DNA of 64,000 nt from Planctomycetota bacterium (GTDB lineage: Bacteria > Planctomycetota > UBA1135 > UBA2386). Positions 9,323-18,334 of this stretch are shown here, in pieces (within the stretch, counting starts at the first letter, position 1; each line of letters opens with the position of its first letter). The stretch covers positions 35,049 to 99,048 of the forward strand of contig JADLHO010000112.1 of the NCBI GenBank assembly GCA_020848735.1, read 5' to 3'. The notes below the pieces were generated by a model, which saw only the letters and a program-made list of their open reading frames with translations, had not been told where the DNA came from and ran no database searches. The position numbers were made by a program, and so were the translations under genes.

Positions 9323-11034
9323 TCAGGGCACGACGGTGGCGAGTCCGTCGCTCGCCGACAGCCCTTCGGGCGCGGCGGCATCGAGGAACCAGGCCTGGAA
9401 CACGACCGCGCTGCCCGCGGGCAGGCTGGCGAGGGCGGCGAGATCGATCACGAGCGGACCGGTCGTGCCGGTGAGCGACAGGGCGATGAAGGGCTCGACG
9501 ACCAGCGTCCCGCCGAAGAGGGGCAGGCCCGGCCCGCGGGCGCCGATCGCGAGCACGCCCGGAGCCCCGTCGCGCATCGCGCTGAGCGTGAGGCTCATCG
9601 GCTCGATCGAGTTGATCGTCCCCGCGCCGACGAGCCGCGGCTCGCCGTTCTGTCCCGCGATCCCGCCGGCGATCGCCTCCCACTCGAGCAGCTTCGTCGG
9701 CACGAACTCGCGCGCCGTCGCCTTCGTCCCGCCGAGCGAGCGTGCGTTGTCCTTCGTGGCGCTGCCCATCACCCAGCCGCGGTACACGACGTTGGGGCTC
9801 GACCAGAGGTTGACCCGCGTGCCGGGCGAGTAGGCCATGATCGTGCGGTACTGGTTGTCCGCGGTGCGGAAGCCGTACGAGGACGGGAAGGCCCCGGGAC
9901 CGAGCGCATTGCCGACGTCGTGCTCGCTGCCGAGGTTGTGCCCCCGTCGCGGCCGGGGCCGCAACCTGCCGGTTGCCGCGGCTTCGCTCCGCTCCGCCCA
10001 GGAAGGCCCCGACCGACTCATTGGCCGGGGCCCTTCGGCCTCCCGAATCGTCGCGTCCCGCGACGATTCTCCGGCCTTCGGGCCCACTCGTGCTGCATCG
10101 AGTACCCGTTCGGGATGCACGACCGCGACACCACGCTGAAGGCCCAGTCGCGGAAGCTCGGCGTGACCGCGATCATCTGGTAGCCGACCCCGCACGCGAA
10201 GAAGCCGGCCTCGGCGACGAGCTGCACGAGGTCCGCGCCGTAGTTCGCGCGCAGGGCATGCACCTCGTCGAGATGGCCGTCGCCGGGAGTGCGCAGGCGC
10301 GTGAGGTCGGTCTGGTTGCCGGCCTCCACGTAGCTCGTCTCCGCCGCATGCACGAGCCGGAACTGCAACTCGACCCCGCTGTCGACGAGCCCCTGGTTCG
10401 CGCTCGCGAGCGAGAGCGCGATCGTGTTGCGGATCTGCGCCGTCCCTCCCGCGCCGGCGCGCGCCGCCGCCGTGTAGACGATGAGCACGTCGACGATCGT
10501 CGGGCCGAGCGGCGCCTGCCGGGCTCCCGGAAGCGGAGCGCCGAGGCCGAGCGGCACCGCGATCGCGTCGTCGCCGGCCGGTTCGGGCAGGCGCGCCGGA
10601 TCGAGGCGCCGCAGCACGTGGAGATCCACGGCTCCCAGCGATTCGAGGAGCCACAGCTCGTCGGCGAGTTCGAAGCGACCGGCGGCGACTCCGTCGTCGG
10701 CGAACACGAGCGTCGCTCGTCCCGCGGCATCGAGGCGACCGCTGATCACCGTGCGCCCTGCGCAGCGCTCGACGCCGGTCCAGGTGACGACGTGGAGCGC
10801 GTCGTCCCCGAAGCAGAACGGCGTGCGGACCGCGAAGGCACGCGGCTCCGCCAGGGACATCAGCACCGCGAGGTCCACGCGCACGGGACGCGAGGCGAGG
10901 ACGTCGGGACGCGGTATCTCGCGCGCGAGATACCCGTCACCGCCGGGTGCCGGGAGCAGGCACGGCGGACCGAGCCCCTGCGCGCAGACGAGAGCCGAGA
11001 CGAAGAAGACCGCGGATGCGATGCGGAGGACCAT
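9323..11034 (-). pseudogene. Secreted reprolysin-like (M12-type) zinc metalloprotease, split by a ~140-nt insertion into two ORFs (11034-10018 and 10021-9323)
   Basis: Upstream half MVLRIASAVFFVSALVCAQ...PTIVDVLIVYTAAAR...NGYSMQHE; downstream half GHNLGSEHDVGNALG...YRTIMAYSPG. Together they form HExGHNLGSEHD, interrupted between HE and GHN. Confidence 0.8.
9944..10086. mobile_element. Short palindromic insertion element (structured, non-coding; class unknown)
   Basis: 143 nt lie where 3 nt are expected (HE-x-GHN). Contains a rod hairpin 10028-10085 and a second structured domain about 9950-10015. Insertion inferred from the interrupted motif; no transposase seen. Confidence 0.6.
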
Positions 11035-11127
11035 GACTGCGATGCGCCCGGCCCCGCACCCGGACGGATCGCCGAATGGGCCGAGGACCATGGGCACAAC
11101 GCCCTCGCGGGGCACGGCGTTTCGCGA

Positions 11128-11322
11128 TCAGCGCCGCTCGCGGCGAGCGGCGCGCCGCTCCTTCGCGCGCTCCAGCACCTCGCGCTTCGCCGCGTCGTCG
11201 AGCCCGCTCCATGCCGCGATCTCCTCCACCGTGCGCATGCAGCCGGTGCAGAGTCGACCGGTGGCGTCGAGCTCGCAGACCCGGATGCACGGTGATGCGG
11301 GCGGCTGGGACGTCTCGCTCAT
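11128..11322 (-). CDS. DUF1289 domain protein
   Basis: MSETSQPPASPCIRVCELDATGRLCTGCMRTVEEIAAWSGLDDAAKREVLERAKERR matches the CxxVC..xxxCxGCxRTxxEIxxW pattern. Confidence 0.85.
   Translation of the reverse strand: MSETSQPPASPCIRVCELDATGRLCTGCMRTVEEIAAWSGLDDAAKREVLERAKERRAARRERR
11131..11153 (-). terminator. Candidate hairpin embedded in the last codons of the DUF1289 gene
   Basis: GCGCCGCTCG-CGG-CGAGCGGCGC, perfect 10-bp stem with 3-nt loop, abutting the stop codon (11128-11130); no clear U-tract. Confidence 0.35.
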
Positions 11323-11373
11323 GTGCGGCCCTTGTCGGACAGGTGTCGGTGCAACGCCAGGACGCGGCGCGCG

Positions 11374-11973
11374 TCAACCCGGCGAGAAGACCGCCGACAA
11401 CGCGAGCGCCGTTCCGCGCTCCGCTTGCAAGGAGAACCCCCGACCGACGCCGCATGCGAGCATCGCATCGCCGGCCGCGAGCCGGAGGACCTCGCGCCGC
11501 CCGTCGCCGACGGCGAGCTCGCCCTCGAGCACAAGCAACACGACCTCGCAGGGACTCGCCGGCGCCGACAGCTCGCCGTTCGACTCCACGCGCACGATGC
11601 GGGTCTCGGCGCGCGTCGAGCTGCGTTCCACCATCACGTTGAGATCCTCGGTCGGGCCGTCGATCAGATGCGCGCTCACCGTGGCTTCGCCGGGGAACGC
11701 GACGGACGCCAGCGGCTCGTCCAGACGATGCGACGCTCCGTCGATCTCGAGCGACATGCCCCTGCCGCGGAGGAGCCAGAGCGTGCGATCGATGCCGGGG
11801 AAGAACGAGAAGGGGCCGTCGCTCGCGACCTCGGCCACGCTCACGCGCCAGCGGAAGCCGGGACCGTCGGACCTCGAACCCAGCGCCACCTCGCGCGTCC
11901 GCCCGCCGCCGTTCTTCCAGGGGACGACGCGTTGCGCCGCGCGCGGGAGGAACTCGAGCGTGTTCCGAGCCAT
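11374..11973 (-). CDS. HutD/Ves family protein
   Basis: QRVVPWKNGGGRTREVAL...FRWRVSVAEVASDGPFSFFPGIDRTLWLLRG; PWKNGGG and FSxFPGxDR are HutD hallmarks. Confidence 0.9.
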   Translation of the reverse strand: MARNTLEFLPRAAQRVVPWKNGGGRTREVALGSRSDGPGFRWRVSVAEVASDGPFSFFPGIDRTLWLLRGRGMSLEIDGASHRLDEPLASVAFPGEATVSAHLIDGPTEDLNVMVERSSTRAETRIVRVESNGELSAPASPCEVVLLVLEGELAVGDGRREVLRLAAGDAMLACGVGRGFSLQAERGTALALSAVFSPG

Positions 11974-12038
11974 GGGCGGCGCAGTTTCCCCGCCGACGCG
12001 AAGGTCGGCCACGGGAGTCCGCGCGAGAATGCCGCGCC

Positions 12039-14645
12039 ATGAAGTCGCTCGCCCTCGCGATCCTCGCGGCCGTTGCGCTGCTGCTGGCCTGGTGGTTCCT
12101 GTGGGATGAACGCCGTCCCGCGACCCCGACCGGCGACCCCGCGCCCCTCGCCGCGACGGCTTCGGTGCCGCCGCGTTCGGCCGGCGATCCGCGTGGAGCG
12201 CCCGCGCCGGTCGATCCCTCCTCGCCGCGCAGCGCCGTCGACGACGGGACCCACCCCGACTGGATCGTGCGCGGACGCGTGCTCTCGGCACCGGGGGTTC
12301 CCCATGCCGGCGCGCGCATCGCGGCGCAACTCTTCGTCGGGTCGCAGGTCGAGGGCGAGCCGCTGCGCAGCGACGAACTCGAGTGCGATGCCCAGGGTCG
12401 CTTCGCGTGGCCCCTGCCGTCGCCCGATCGCAGCCTCGCGCTCCGCTTCGCGGGTGCGATGGCGGATCACGGCGGCTGGCCCGAGACGCGGCTCGTCGCG
12501 AAGGGCGATCCCGCGCCGCAGGACGTCGAGTTCTACGTCTATCCGCTCGATCGCGTCGTGCTCGGCAAGGTCAGCGACCGCGAAGGCCGACCGATCGCCG
12601 GAGCGTGGCTCCGCCACTCGCGCGAGCGCGTGCAGTGCGCGGCCGATGGCAGCTATCGCCTGCGCGCGGGTGCCGCGTTCTCGGAGCTGCGCGTCACCGC
12701 GGGCGCGCCGGGCCACGCGAGCGAGGCGCGCACGATCGCCGCGACGGCGCCCGGCGAACACCGCGAGGACTTCGCGCTGAGGCGTGCGTTCGTGATCCGC
12801 GGGCGCGTCGTCGACGAAGCCGAGCGGCCGATCCAGGGCGCGACGGTCGCGACCTTCTTCACGCTCTACGATCCCGAGCACAGCGACCAGGACGGCCGCT
12901 TCGCGATCTCCGCGGATCCGGATCGACCGAGCGACACGTTGTTCGCGCGCCTGTCCGGCTACGTGATGGCCCGTCGCACCGTGACCACGGCGGACCCGCC
13001 CGCGGAGCAGGTCCTCGTGCTCCGCCGTGGCACGCGCGTGATGGGTCGTGTGATCGGGCCCGATGGCGAGCCCGTGGCGTCGGCCTCGCTCTACCTCGGC
13101 TTCAGCCCCAGCGCCTTCGACCGCCTCGATGCCGTCACCGACGACGTCGGTCGCTTCAGCTTCCCGGCGGTGGGCGAGGGCAAGCACACGCTGGTCACGC
13201 AGCGGCGCGGCTTCGCCCCCGACCATCGGACCCTGTCGATCGCCGAGGGTGTGCCCACTCCCGAGATCGAGGTGCGGCTCGGGCCCGCGCACTTCGTCGC
13301 GGGTCACGTCGTCGATGAAGGCGGCGCACCGGTCGCCGAGGTCGGCGTCGCGATCTCGGCGGCGCAGGGCGAAGCCGGGCTGCGGCGTGCGGAGTATCTC
13401 GACGTCCGCGGCAGGACCGCCGCCGACGGCAGCTTCCGCGTCGACGGCCTGCCTCCCGGCGAGGTGACCGTCGAACTCTTCTCGCGGACGACCGTGCGCA
13501 AGGAGGAGCGCGTCCAGGTCGATCGGGACGATCTGAGGCTCGTGGTGCAGAGGGCCGCACGGCTCGCGGGGCTCGTCCTCGACGACGCCAGCGGACAACC
13601 GATCCCGTCGTTCGTGGTCCGCATCGTGCGCTCGTCGATCGGCATCTCCGCGACCTGGGTTCGCGAAGGCGTGCGTTTCGAGGATCCCGCCGGACGCTGG
13701 GACAGCACCGGTGAGCAGATGGCGCCGGGAAGCGCCTGGGGCGTCGAGATCCGCGCTCCTGGCTACGCGCCCGGACGGGACCTCGAGATCCTCGCCGCGC
13801 TCGACCCGCGGCCAGAGGACTGCGTGATCCGACTGCGGCGCGGCGCTGCGGTCGCCGGCGTCGTGCTGGGGGCGGACGGCGCGCCGCTCGCGGACGTCAC
13901 GGTGACCTGGCTCGACCCCGATCAAGAGGTCCAGCGCAGTTTCGACGAGCCCCATGGCCTCCTGCGCGCACGGACCGATGCCCACGGGCGCTTCGAGTTG
14001 AACGACCTGCCCCCGGGCGTGACGCAGCTCGCGATCGAGTCGACGGTCGCGCCGCGGCTCGTGGACGGTCCCTTCACGCTGCTCTCGGGGGAGCGCGTCG
14101 AGCGCCTGATCCGGTTGGCGAAGGGTGCGGTGCTGCACGGCATCCTGCTCGGACCCGACGGCACGCCGGGCGAGAGCGGCAGCCTGAGTCTCGTCGCAGA
14201 GGATCGCTCGCGCGCGAGACAGGACGAGGAGATCGGACCGGATGGTCGATTCCGCTTCGCGACGCTGCCCGCCGCCGTCTACCGGCTCGACGGTTGGTTG
14301 CGGCGAGGCACGGTGACGATGCCGGTGGGCCAGTCCGTGACCCTGGGCGCCGACGAAGTGCGCGAGGTGCAGCTCAGACCGGCCGGACGCGGCATCGTCC
14401 GTGTGCTCGTGCCGGACGGCGTCGTGGCCGACGAAGGGACGCGGCTCGTGCTCGTCCCTCTCTCACCCGGGTCCGGCCTCTCCATCTGCAGCGGCGCGTT
14501 CTTCGGCAACGTCGCCGAGCTGCACGGCGTCCGCGCCGGCACCTACCGCGGCCATGCCTATGTCGGCGGCCGCAATGGAGAGGTCGAGCTCACGGTCGAC
14601 GACGCGGCGCCGGCCGAGGCGACCCTCCGCTTCCCGGCGCGCTGA
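12039..14645 (+). CDS. Large carboxypeptidase regulatory-like repeat protein, membrane-anchored
   Basis: MKSLALAILAAVALLLAWWFLW anchor; multiple repeats such as GRVVDEAERPIQGATVATF, GRVIGPDGEPVASASLYLG, GHVVDEGGAPVAEVGVAIS. Confidence 0.75.
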   Translation: MKSLALAILAAVALLLAWWFLWDERRPATPTGDPAPLAATASVPPRSAGDPRGAPAPVDPSSPRSAVDDGTHPDWIVRGRVLSAPGVPHAGARIAAQLFVGSQVEGEPLRSDELECDAQGRFAWPLPSPDRSLALRFAGAMADHGGWPETRLVAKGDPAPQDVEFYVYPLDRVVLGKVSDREGRPIAGAWLRHSRERVQCAADGSYRLRAGAAFSELRVTAGAPGHASEARTIAATAPGEHREDFALRRAFVIRGRVVDEAERPIQGATVATFFTLYDPEHSDQDGRFAISADPDRPSDTLFARLSGYVMARRTVTTADPPAEQVLVLRRGTRVMGRVIGPDGEPVASASLYLGFSPSAFDRLDAVTDDVGRFSFPAVGEGKHTLVTQRRGFAPDHRTLSIAEGVPTPEIEVRLGPAHFVAGHVVDEGGAPVAEVGVAISAAQGEAGLRRAEYLDVRGRTAADGSFRVDGLPPGEVTVELFSRTTVRKEERVQVDRDDLRLVVQRAARLAGLVLDDASGQPIPSFVVRIVRSSIGISATWVREGVRFEDPAGRWDSTGEQMAPGSAWGVEIRAPGYAPGRDLEILAALDPRPEDCVIRLRRGAAVAGVVLGADGAPLADVTVTWLDPDQEVQRSFDEPHGLLRARTDAHGRFELNDLPPGVTQLAIESTVAPRLVDGPFTLLSGERVERLIRLAKGAVLHGILLGPDGTPGESGSLSLVAEDRSRARQDEEIGPDGRFRFATLPAAVYRLDGWLRRGTVTMPVGQSVTLGADEVREVQLRPAGRGIVRVLVPDGVVADEGTRLVLVPLSPGSGLSICSGAFFGNVAELHGVRAGTYRGHAYVGGRNGEVELTVDDAAPAEATLRFPAR

Positions 14646-15453
14646 CCGATCCGCCGTCCCCATCGTCCTTCGCCGGCGGCGGCGGCGGCTCGGGCAGCAC
14701 ATCGAAGCAGAAGACGTCGAAGAGCTCGGTGCGCACGAACTCGTAGCTGACCTCGGCGTAGCGGCCGAGGCCCGAGTCCAGCGTGAGGAACATGCCGCCG
14801 CCCGGCGCGTGTTCGTCGTCGCGATAGCCGACGAGCGTGCGCGAGTGCGCCATGCCGGTCGCGACCGCGAGTCCGTTCGCGAGCACGCGGCGAACCGCGT
14901 CGAACTGCGCCGCGTCGAGACCCTTCTGCGAGGCGCTCCACGGCTTGATCCAGCGGACCACGAGCCGTTGCCCGATCTGGGCACGCAGCTCCGCGGCTTC
15001 CCCGGCGAGCAGCTCCGCCGCGATCGCCGGCTTCGCGTCGGGATCGAAGCGCTTCGCGTAGGGCATCGCGCTCTCGCGCACGATGCCTTCGCGTGCGAGT
15101 CCCGCGAGGATGTCGTGGAAGAAGCCGCCGTCGTGCACGCGCCTGGTCACGAGGTTCTTGGCGCGGTTCGCGAACTCCGGGGAGAGCCGCAGGCCCTCGC
15201 CGCGCACGCGCGCGAGCGCGAGCTCCAGCGTGGACACGACGGTGAACACCGAGCAGGTCGGCCGCGCGCCCTGCGAGCGCGGACCGATCCCGAGTCGATC
15301 GAACTCGGGACGCAGATCCACCGCGCTCGGCAAGGCCTGTTCGGCCGGTTCTCCCGGCCGTGGCTCGGTCTGTGCGGCGGGCGACGCCGCGAAGAGGCCG
15401 AGCACGACCGCGCCTGCGCAGGACCGTCCGCACGTCTCTCGTGTGAGTCTCAT
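14590..15453 (-). CDS. Secreted papain-like (C1-type) cysteine peptidase homolog
   Basis: MRLTRETCGRSCAGAVVLGLFAASPAAQ; 'RSQGARPTCSVFTVVSTLELAL' resembles the papain Q..C region; 'GMAHSRTLVGYRDDEHAPGGGMFLTLDSGLG' resembles the H...NSWG region. ATGA overlap with the upstream gene. Confidence 0.6.
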   Translation of the reverse strand: MRLTRETCGRSCAGAVVLGLFAASPAAQTEPRPGEPAEQALPSAVDLRPEFDRLGIGPRSQGARPTCSVFTVVSTLELALARVRGEGLRLSPEFANRAKNLVTRRVHDGGFFHDILAGLAREGIVRESAMPYAKRFDPDAKPAIAAELLAGEAAELRAQIGQRLVVRWIKPWSASQKGLDAAQFDAVRRVLANGLAVATGMAHSRTLVGYRDDEHAPGGGMFLTLDSGLGRYAEVSYEFVRTELFDVFCFDVLPEPPPPPAKDDGDGGSVSAPGSGGSPRPAPRRRP

Positions 15454-18125
15454 CGCTTCTCCCATCGCCAGAGGACACCGGGCAGATCGAGGGGCTTCAT
15501 CACGATGAACCGCTTGCCCTCGATCTCACCGAACGCCGCGGGTCCGTACTGCGTGTACCAACGGTGATCTTCGATCTCGGTCAGCATGCGCAGGATCGGC
15601 AGTTCGCCCGCGACGAAGAACCAGCGCTGGTGCGTGACACCGTCTTCGCCCTGTTCGCCGAGCTTGCCGAGCACGTCGAACAACCCGCGCCCGACGGTGG
15701 GACCATCACCCAGTTCGAACCAGACCTTCGTGTCCGACCAGCGCTCCGGTCCCAGGACGAGTTGCTGGCGCCAGGTGCCGACGAGCTCACCCGGGTCCAT
15801 GGTGTCCCACGAGGCTCGCCATGCTTCGAGCACCGGATCGCTCACGAGTTCGAAGTCCACGGCGCCGTGGCCGCTGCGGCCGTCGAGGGTCTGGGCGATC
15901 AGCTCGATGCGATGAGGACCGAGGGCATCGGGGACGAGCGTGAGCGCGAGGCCGTCCTTGATCGGCAGCGCGACGCCGTGCTCGACGGAGAGCGTGCCAT
16001 CGTCGGCGACGAACTCGAGCGCGAAGCGGAGCTCGGCGATCGGCGGCGGCTCCTCGATCGCACGCTCGACGATCACGTCACCCTCGGGAGAGAGCGGCAG
16101 GATCCTCACGATCTGCCACACCGCGTGGTGGAACTCGACCACCACGTCGAGCCACGGTGCGTCGGGACCCGCGCGGTACTGGGCGAGCGTCCGCCACGGC
16201 GACTGCATCGAGGGCATCGATCGATCCAGCGTGCACGGCACGCGGATCTCGTCGTTGGTGACCTCGAAGTGCACGCCGAGCACCTCGCTCCCGATCTCGT
16301 TGCGACCGTCGGCGAACTGCGGCATCACGAGGTCGACTTCGTCCGAGGCCGCTTCCTCCACCCGGCGCGACCAGAGGTGGTCCGCCACGAAGCGTTTGCC
16401 GGCGAGCCACCATCTCTCGCCATCGCGCACGAGGTCGCGGTGCTGGACCTGCACGATCGCATCACCGGTGATCGCGGCACGGATGCCACCGCCGCCGAGG
16501 ATCGCCAGGCTCGTCGTCGGCTTGCCATCGGGACCCACGCAGGTGAGTTCGTCGAGGCGGACCTCGTCTTCCATCGCCTCCGCATGGAGCAGCGTGACCA
16601 CGAGCAATGCGGTCCACGCATTGCCGGCGCCGAACCAGGTCTTCGCGTAGGCGTCGTCGAACTGCCTCACGCCGATCGGGCCGAAGATCGACAGACCCCG
16701 GCTCAGCCGTCGGATCTCGCCGTGGTGCGCGGCGATCACCGCATCCGCGACCGCCGCTTCGAGGGTCGCGAGCCGCTTCCCAAGTTGGAGCTCGGGCGCG
16801 GACCTCGCGAAGCGGTTCATCGCATCGAGCAGGTCGACGCTGCGGGCCCCGCCCGACGCCATGCGATGAGGGCGCGCCTGATAGGCCTCTGCGAAGAACA
16901 GGGAGCGCGCGAGGTTCTTCCATTGGCGATCCATCGCGGGGAGACACGCGCGCGCGAGGCCGTCGACGGCACGCGCGACCGGAGCGACCTTGCGCAGGTC
17001 GATCGCGGCCAGCGTGGCGCCGTTCCCGAACTCGGCCTCGGTTGCCGCGGCGTAGTCCGCGACGATCCCGCGGGCGATCTCGCGCGGATCGTCGGAGCTC
17101 GCGAAGCGGGGAAGGACCTGCCGGTAGGGGAAGCCCGTGCCGTCGACGATCGCCTGAGACGCGACCATCACCCTCGCCACGTCGCTCATCTCCACGGCGA
17201 CCTCGAGGTGCGACATCAGGCAGGCGTCGAACGCGATCAGGTCGATCGAGGGCCACATCAACGAGCGCGTGATCGCGGTCCTCAGGGCGCGCCGCACGTC
17301 GGGCACCGACATGACCCGATCCGCGCTGCCCGTGGGGCGCTCGTCGTCGGACACCACCCCGGACCAGCCGCTCCCGTGATTCCAGATGAAGACCGCATGC
17401 CGCGGCGCGGGGAACCGCGCGAACACGCCGGTGAGGAATCCCGCCAGCACCTCGGGGGTGTTCGTGTCGAGCTCGCCCGGCGTCGCGATCTCGACGGGGT
17501 CCGCGCCGTGCCGCAGGCGCAGGACGCGCGTCTCCGTCCAGTCGTCCGGGCCGTCGTCGGCGTCGCGGTGTCGGTCGAGGAGGACCACCAGCTCCACGCC
17601 GCGCTCGGGCATCGCCGCGCGCAGTTCCTCGAGGTCGACGAGGGCGTTGCGCTCGAGGTTGTTGTCGCCGCCGAGGTAGACGGCCACGGTCCAGCGACGC
17701 TCCGGATCCGGCTCACGCTCGCCGAGGATCGTGAGCGAGGCCGGCATGTCGAGGATGCGATGCAGGGTCCTGGTCTTGTCGCCGAACGTGACGATCAGTC
17801 TCGCTTCATGCCATCTGGCAGAGAACGGCTCGGTTCGACCATCCACATGCCGACCCTCGCCCTTCAGCGACGGCTGCCCCTGCCCGTCGGTTTCGAGGCG
17901 CGCGTGGACCTCCCAGCTCTGATCGAGGCGCAGCGTGCCGGCGTACTCGCCTTCCCGCTCCGCCAGCTCGAGCCGGGTCAGGAGCGGGTCCTCGAAGAGC
18001 CCGATGAAGTCCGGGGGCTCGAAGCGGCGATAGCCCACGCCCCCGTCGGCCGGCGCTTCGACCTCGACCTGCGCGAGGATCGCCTGGGTCGACACGAGCA
18101 GTCCGAGCGCGAGGCGGGCGAGCAT
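15450..18125 (-). CDS. Secreted clostripain-related (C11-type) cysteine peptidase
   Basis: MLARLALGLLVSTQAILAQ signal; RRWTVAVYLGGDNNLE; 'AVFIWNHGSGW' and 'LIAFDACLMSHLEVAVEM' match the C11 His and Cys blocks. Confidence 0.85.
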   Translation of the reverse strand: MLARLALGLLVSTQAILAQVEVEAPADGGVGYRRFEPPDFIGLFEDPLLTRLELAEREGEYAGTLRLDQSWEVHARLETDGQGQPSLKGEGRHVDGRTEPFSARWHEARLIVTFGDKTRTLHRILDMPASLTILGEREPDPERRWTVAVYLGGDNNLERNALVDLEELRAAMPERGVELVVLLDRHRDADDGPDDWTETRVLRLRHGADPVEIATPGELDTNTPEVLAGFLTGVFARFPAPRHAVFIWNHGSGWSGVVSDDERPTGSADRVMSVPDVRRALRTAITRSLMWPSIDLIAFDACLMSHLEVAVEMSDVARVMVASQAIVDGTGFPYRQVLPRFASSDDPREIARGIVADYAAATEAEFGNGATLAAIDLRKVAPVARAVDGLARACLPAMDRQWKNLARSLFFAEAYQARPHRMASGGARSVDLLDAMNRFARSAPELQLGKRLATLEAAVADAVIAAHHGEIRRLSRGLSIFGPIGVRQFDDAYAKTWFGAGNAWTALLVVTLLHAEAMEDEVRLDELTCVGPDGKPTTSLAILGGGGIRAAITGDAIVQVQHRDLVRDGERWWLAGKRFVADHLWSRRVEEAASDEVDLVMPQFADGRNEIGSEVLGVHFEVTNDEIRVPCTLDRSMPSMQSPWRTLAQYRAGPDAPWLDVVVEFHHAVWQIVRILPLSPEGDVIVERAIEEPPPIAELRFALEFVADDGTLSVEHGVALPIKDGLALTLVPDALGPHRIELIAQTLDGRSGHGAVDFELVSDPVLEAWRASWDTMDPGELVGTWRQQLVLGPERWSDTKVWFELGDGPTVGRGLFDVLGKLGEQGEDGVTHQRWFFVAGELPILRMLTEIEDHRWYTQYGPAAFGEIEGKRFIVMKPLDLPGVLWRWEKR

Positions 18126-18334
18126 GACCCGATTCTCTCGTGCGTCCGGTGCCTCGGCCATGAGTCGAACGCGGAGTACGGACGACGTGGGAACCGCGCC
18201 GGCGGGCCCCGGTTCACGCGCTGCCCTCGCGCGCGTCGCTGCACCGATCGCCTGCTCCATCGTTCCACGACCGGCAGACATCGTGGAGCTTCGTGCCGGG
18301 TGTCGTCGCCCACACAATCCGCTCCAGGATCGCC

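Noticed and set aside
9944-10086. Group I/II self-splicing intron or intein at the metalloprotease active site
   Set aside because: Far too short and lacks recognisable intron core or intein blocks; left only as an untested structured-element idea.
11098-11121. AACGCC...GGCGTT inverted repeat after the DUF1289 gene
   Set aside because: Only 6-bp arms with a 12-nt loop; expected by chance in GC-rich DNA and weaker than the hairpin at 11131-11153.
9837-11295. Several + strand ORFs (9837-10139, 9920-10183, 9973-11295) across the insertion
   Set aside because: Low-complexity Arg/Pro-rich frames created by GC bias; the minus-strand metalloprotease halves explain the region.
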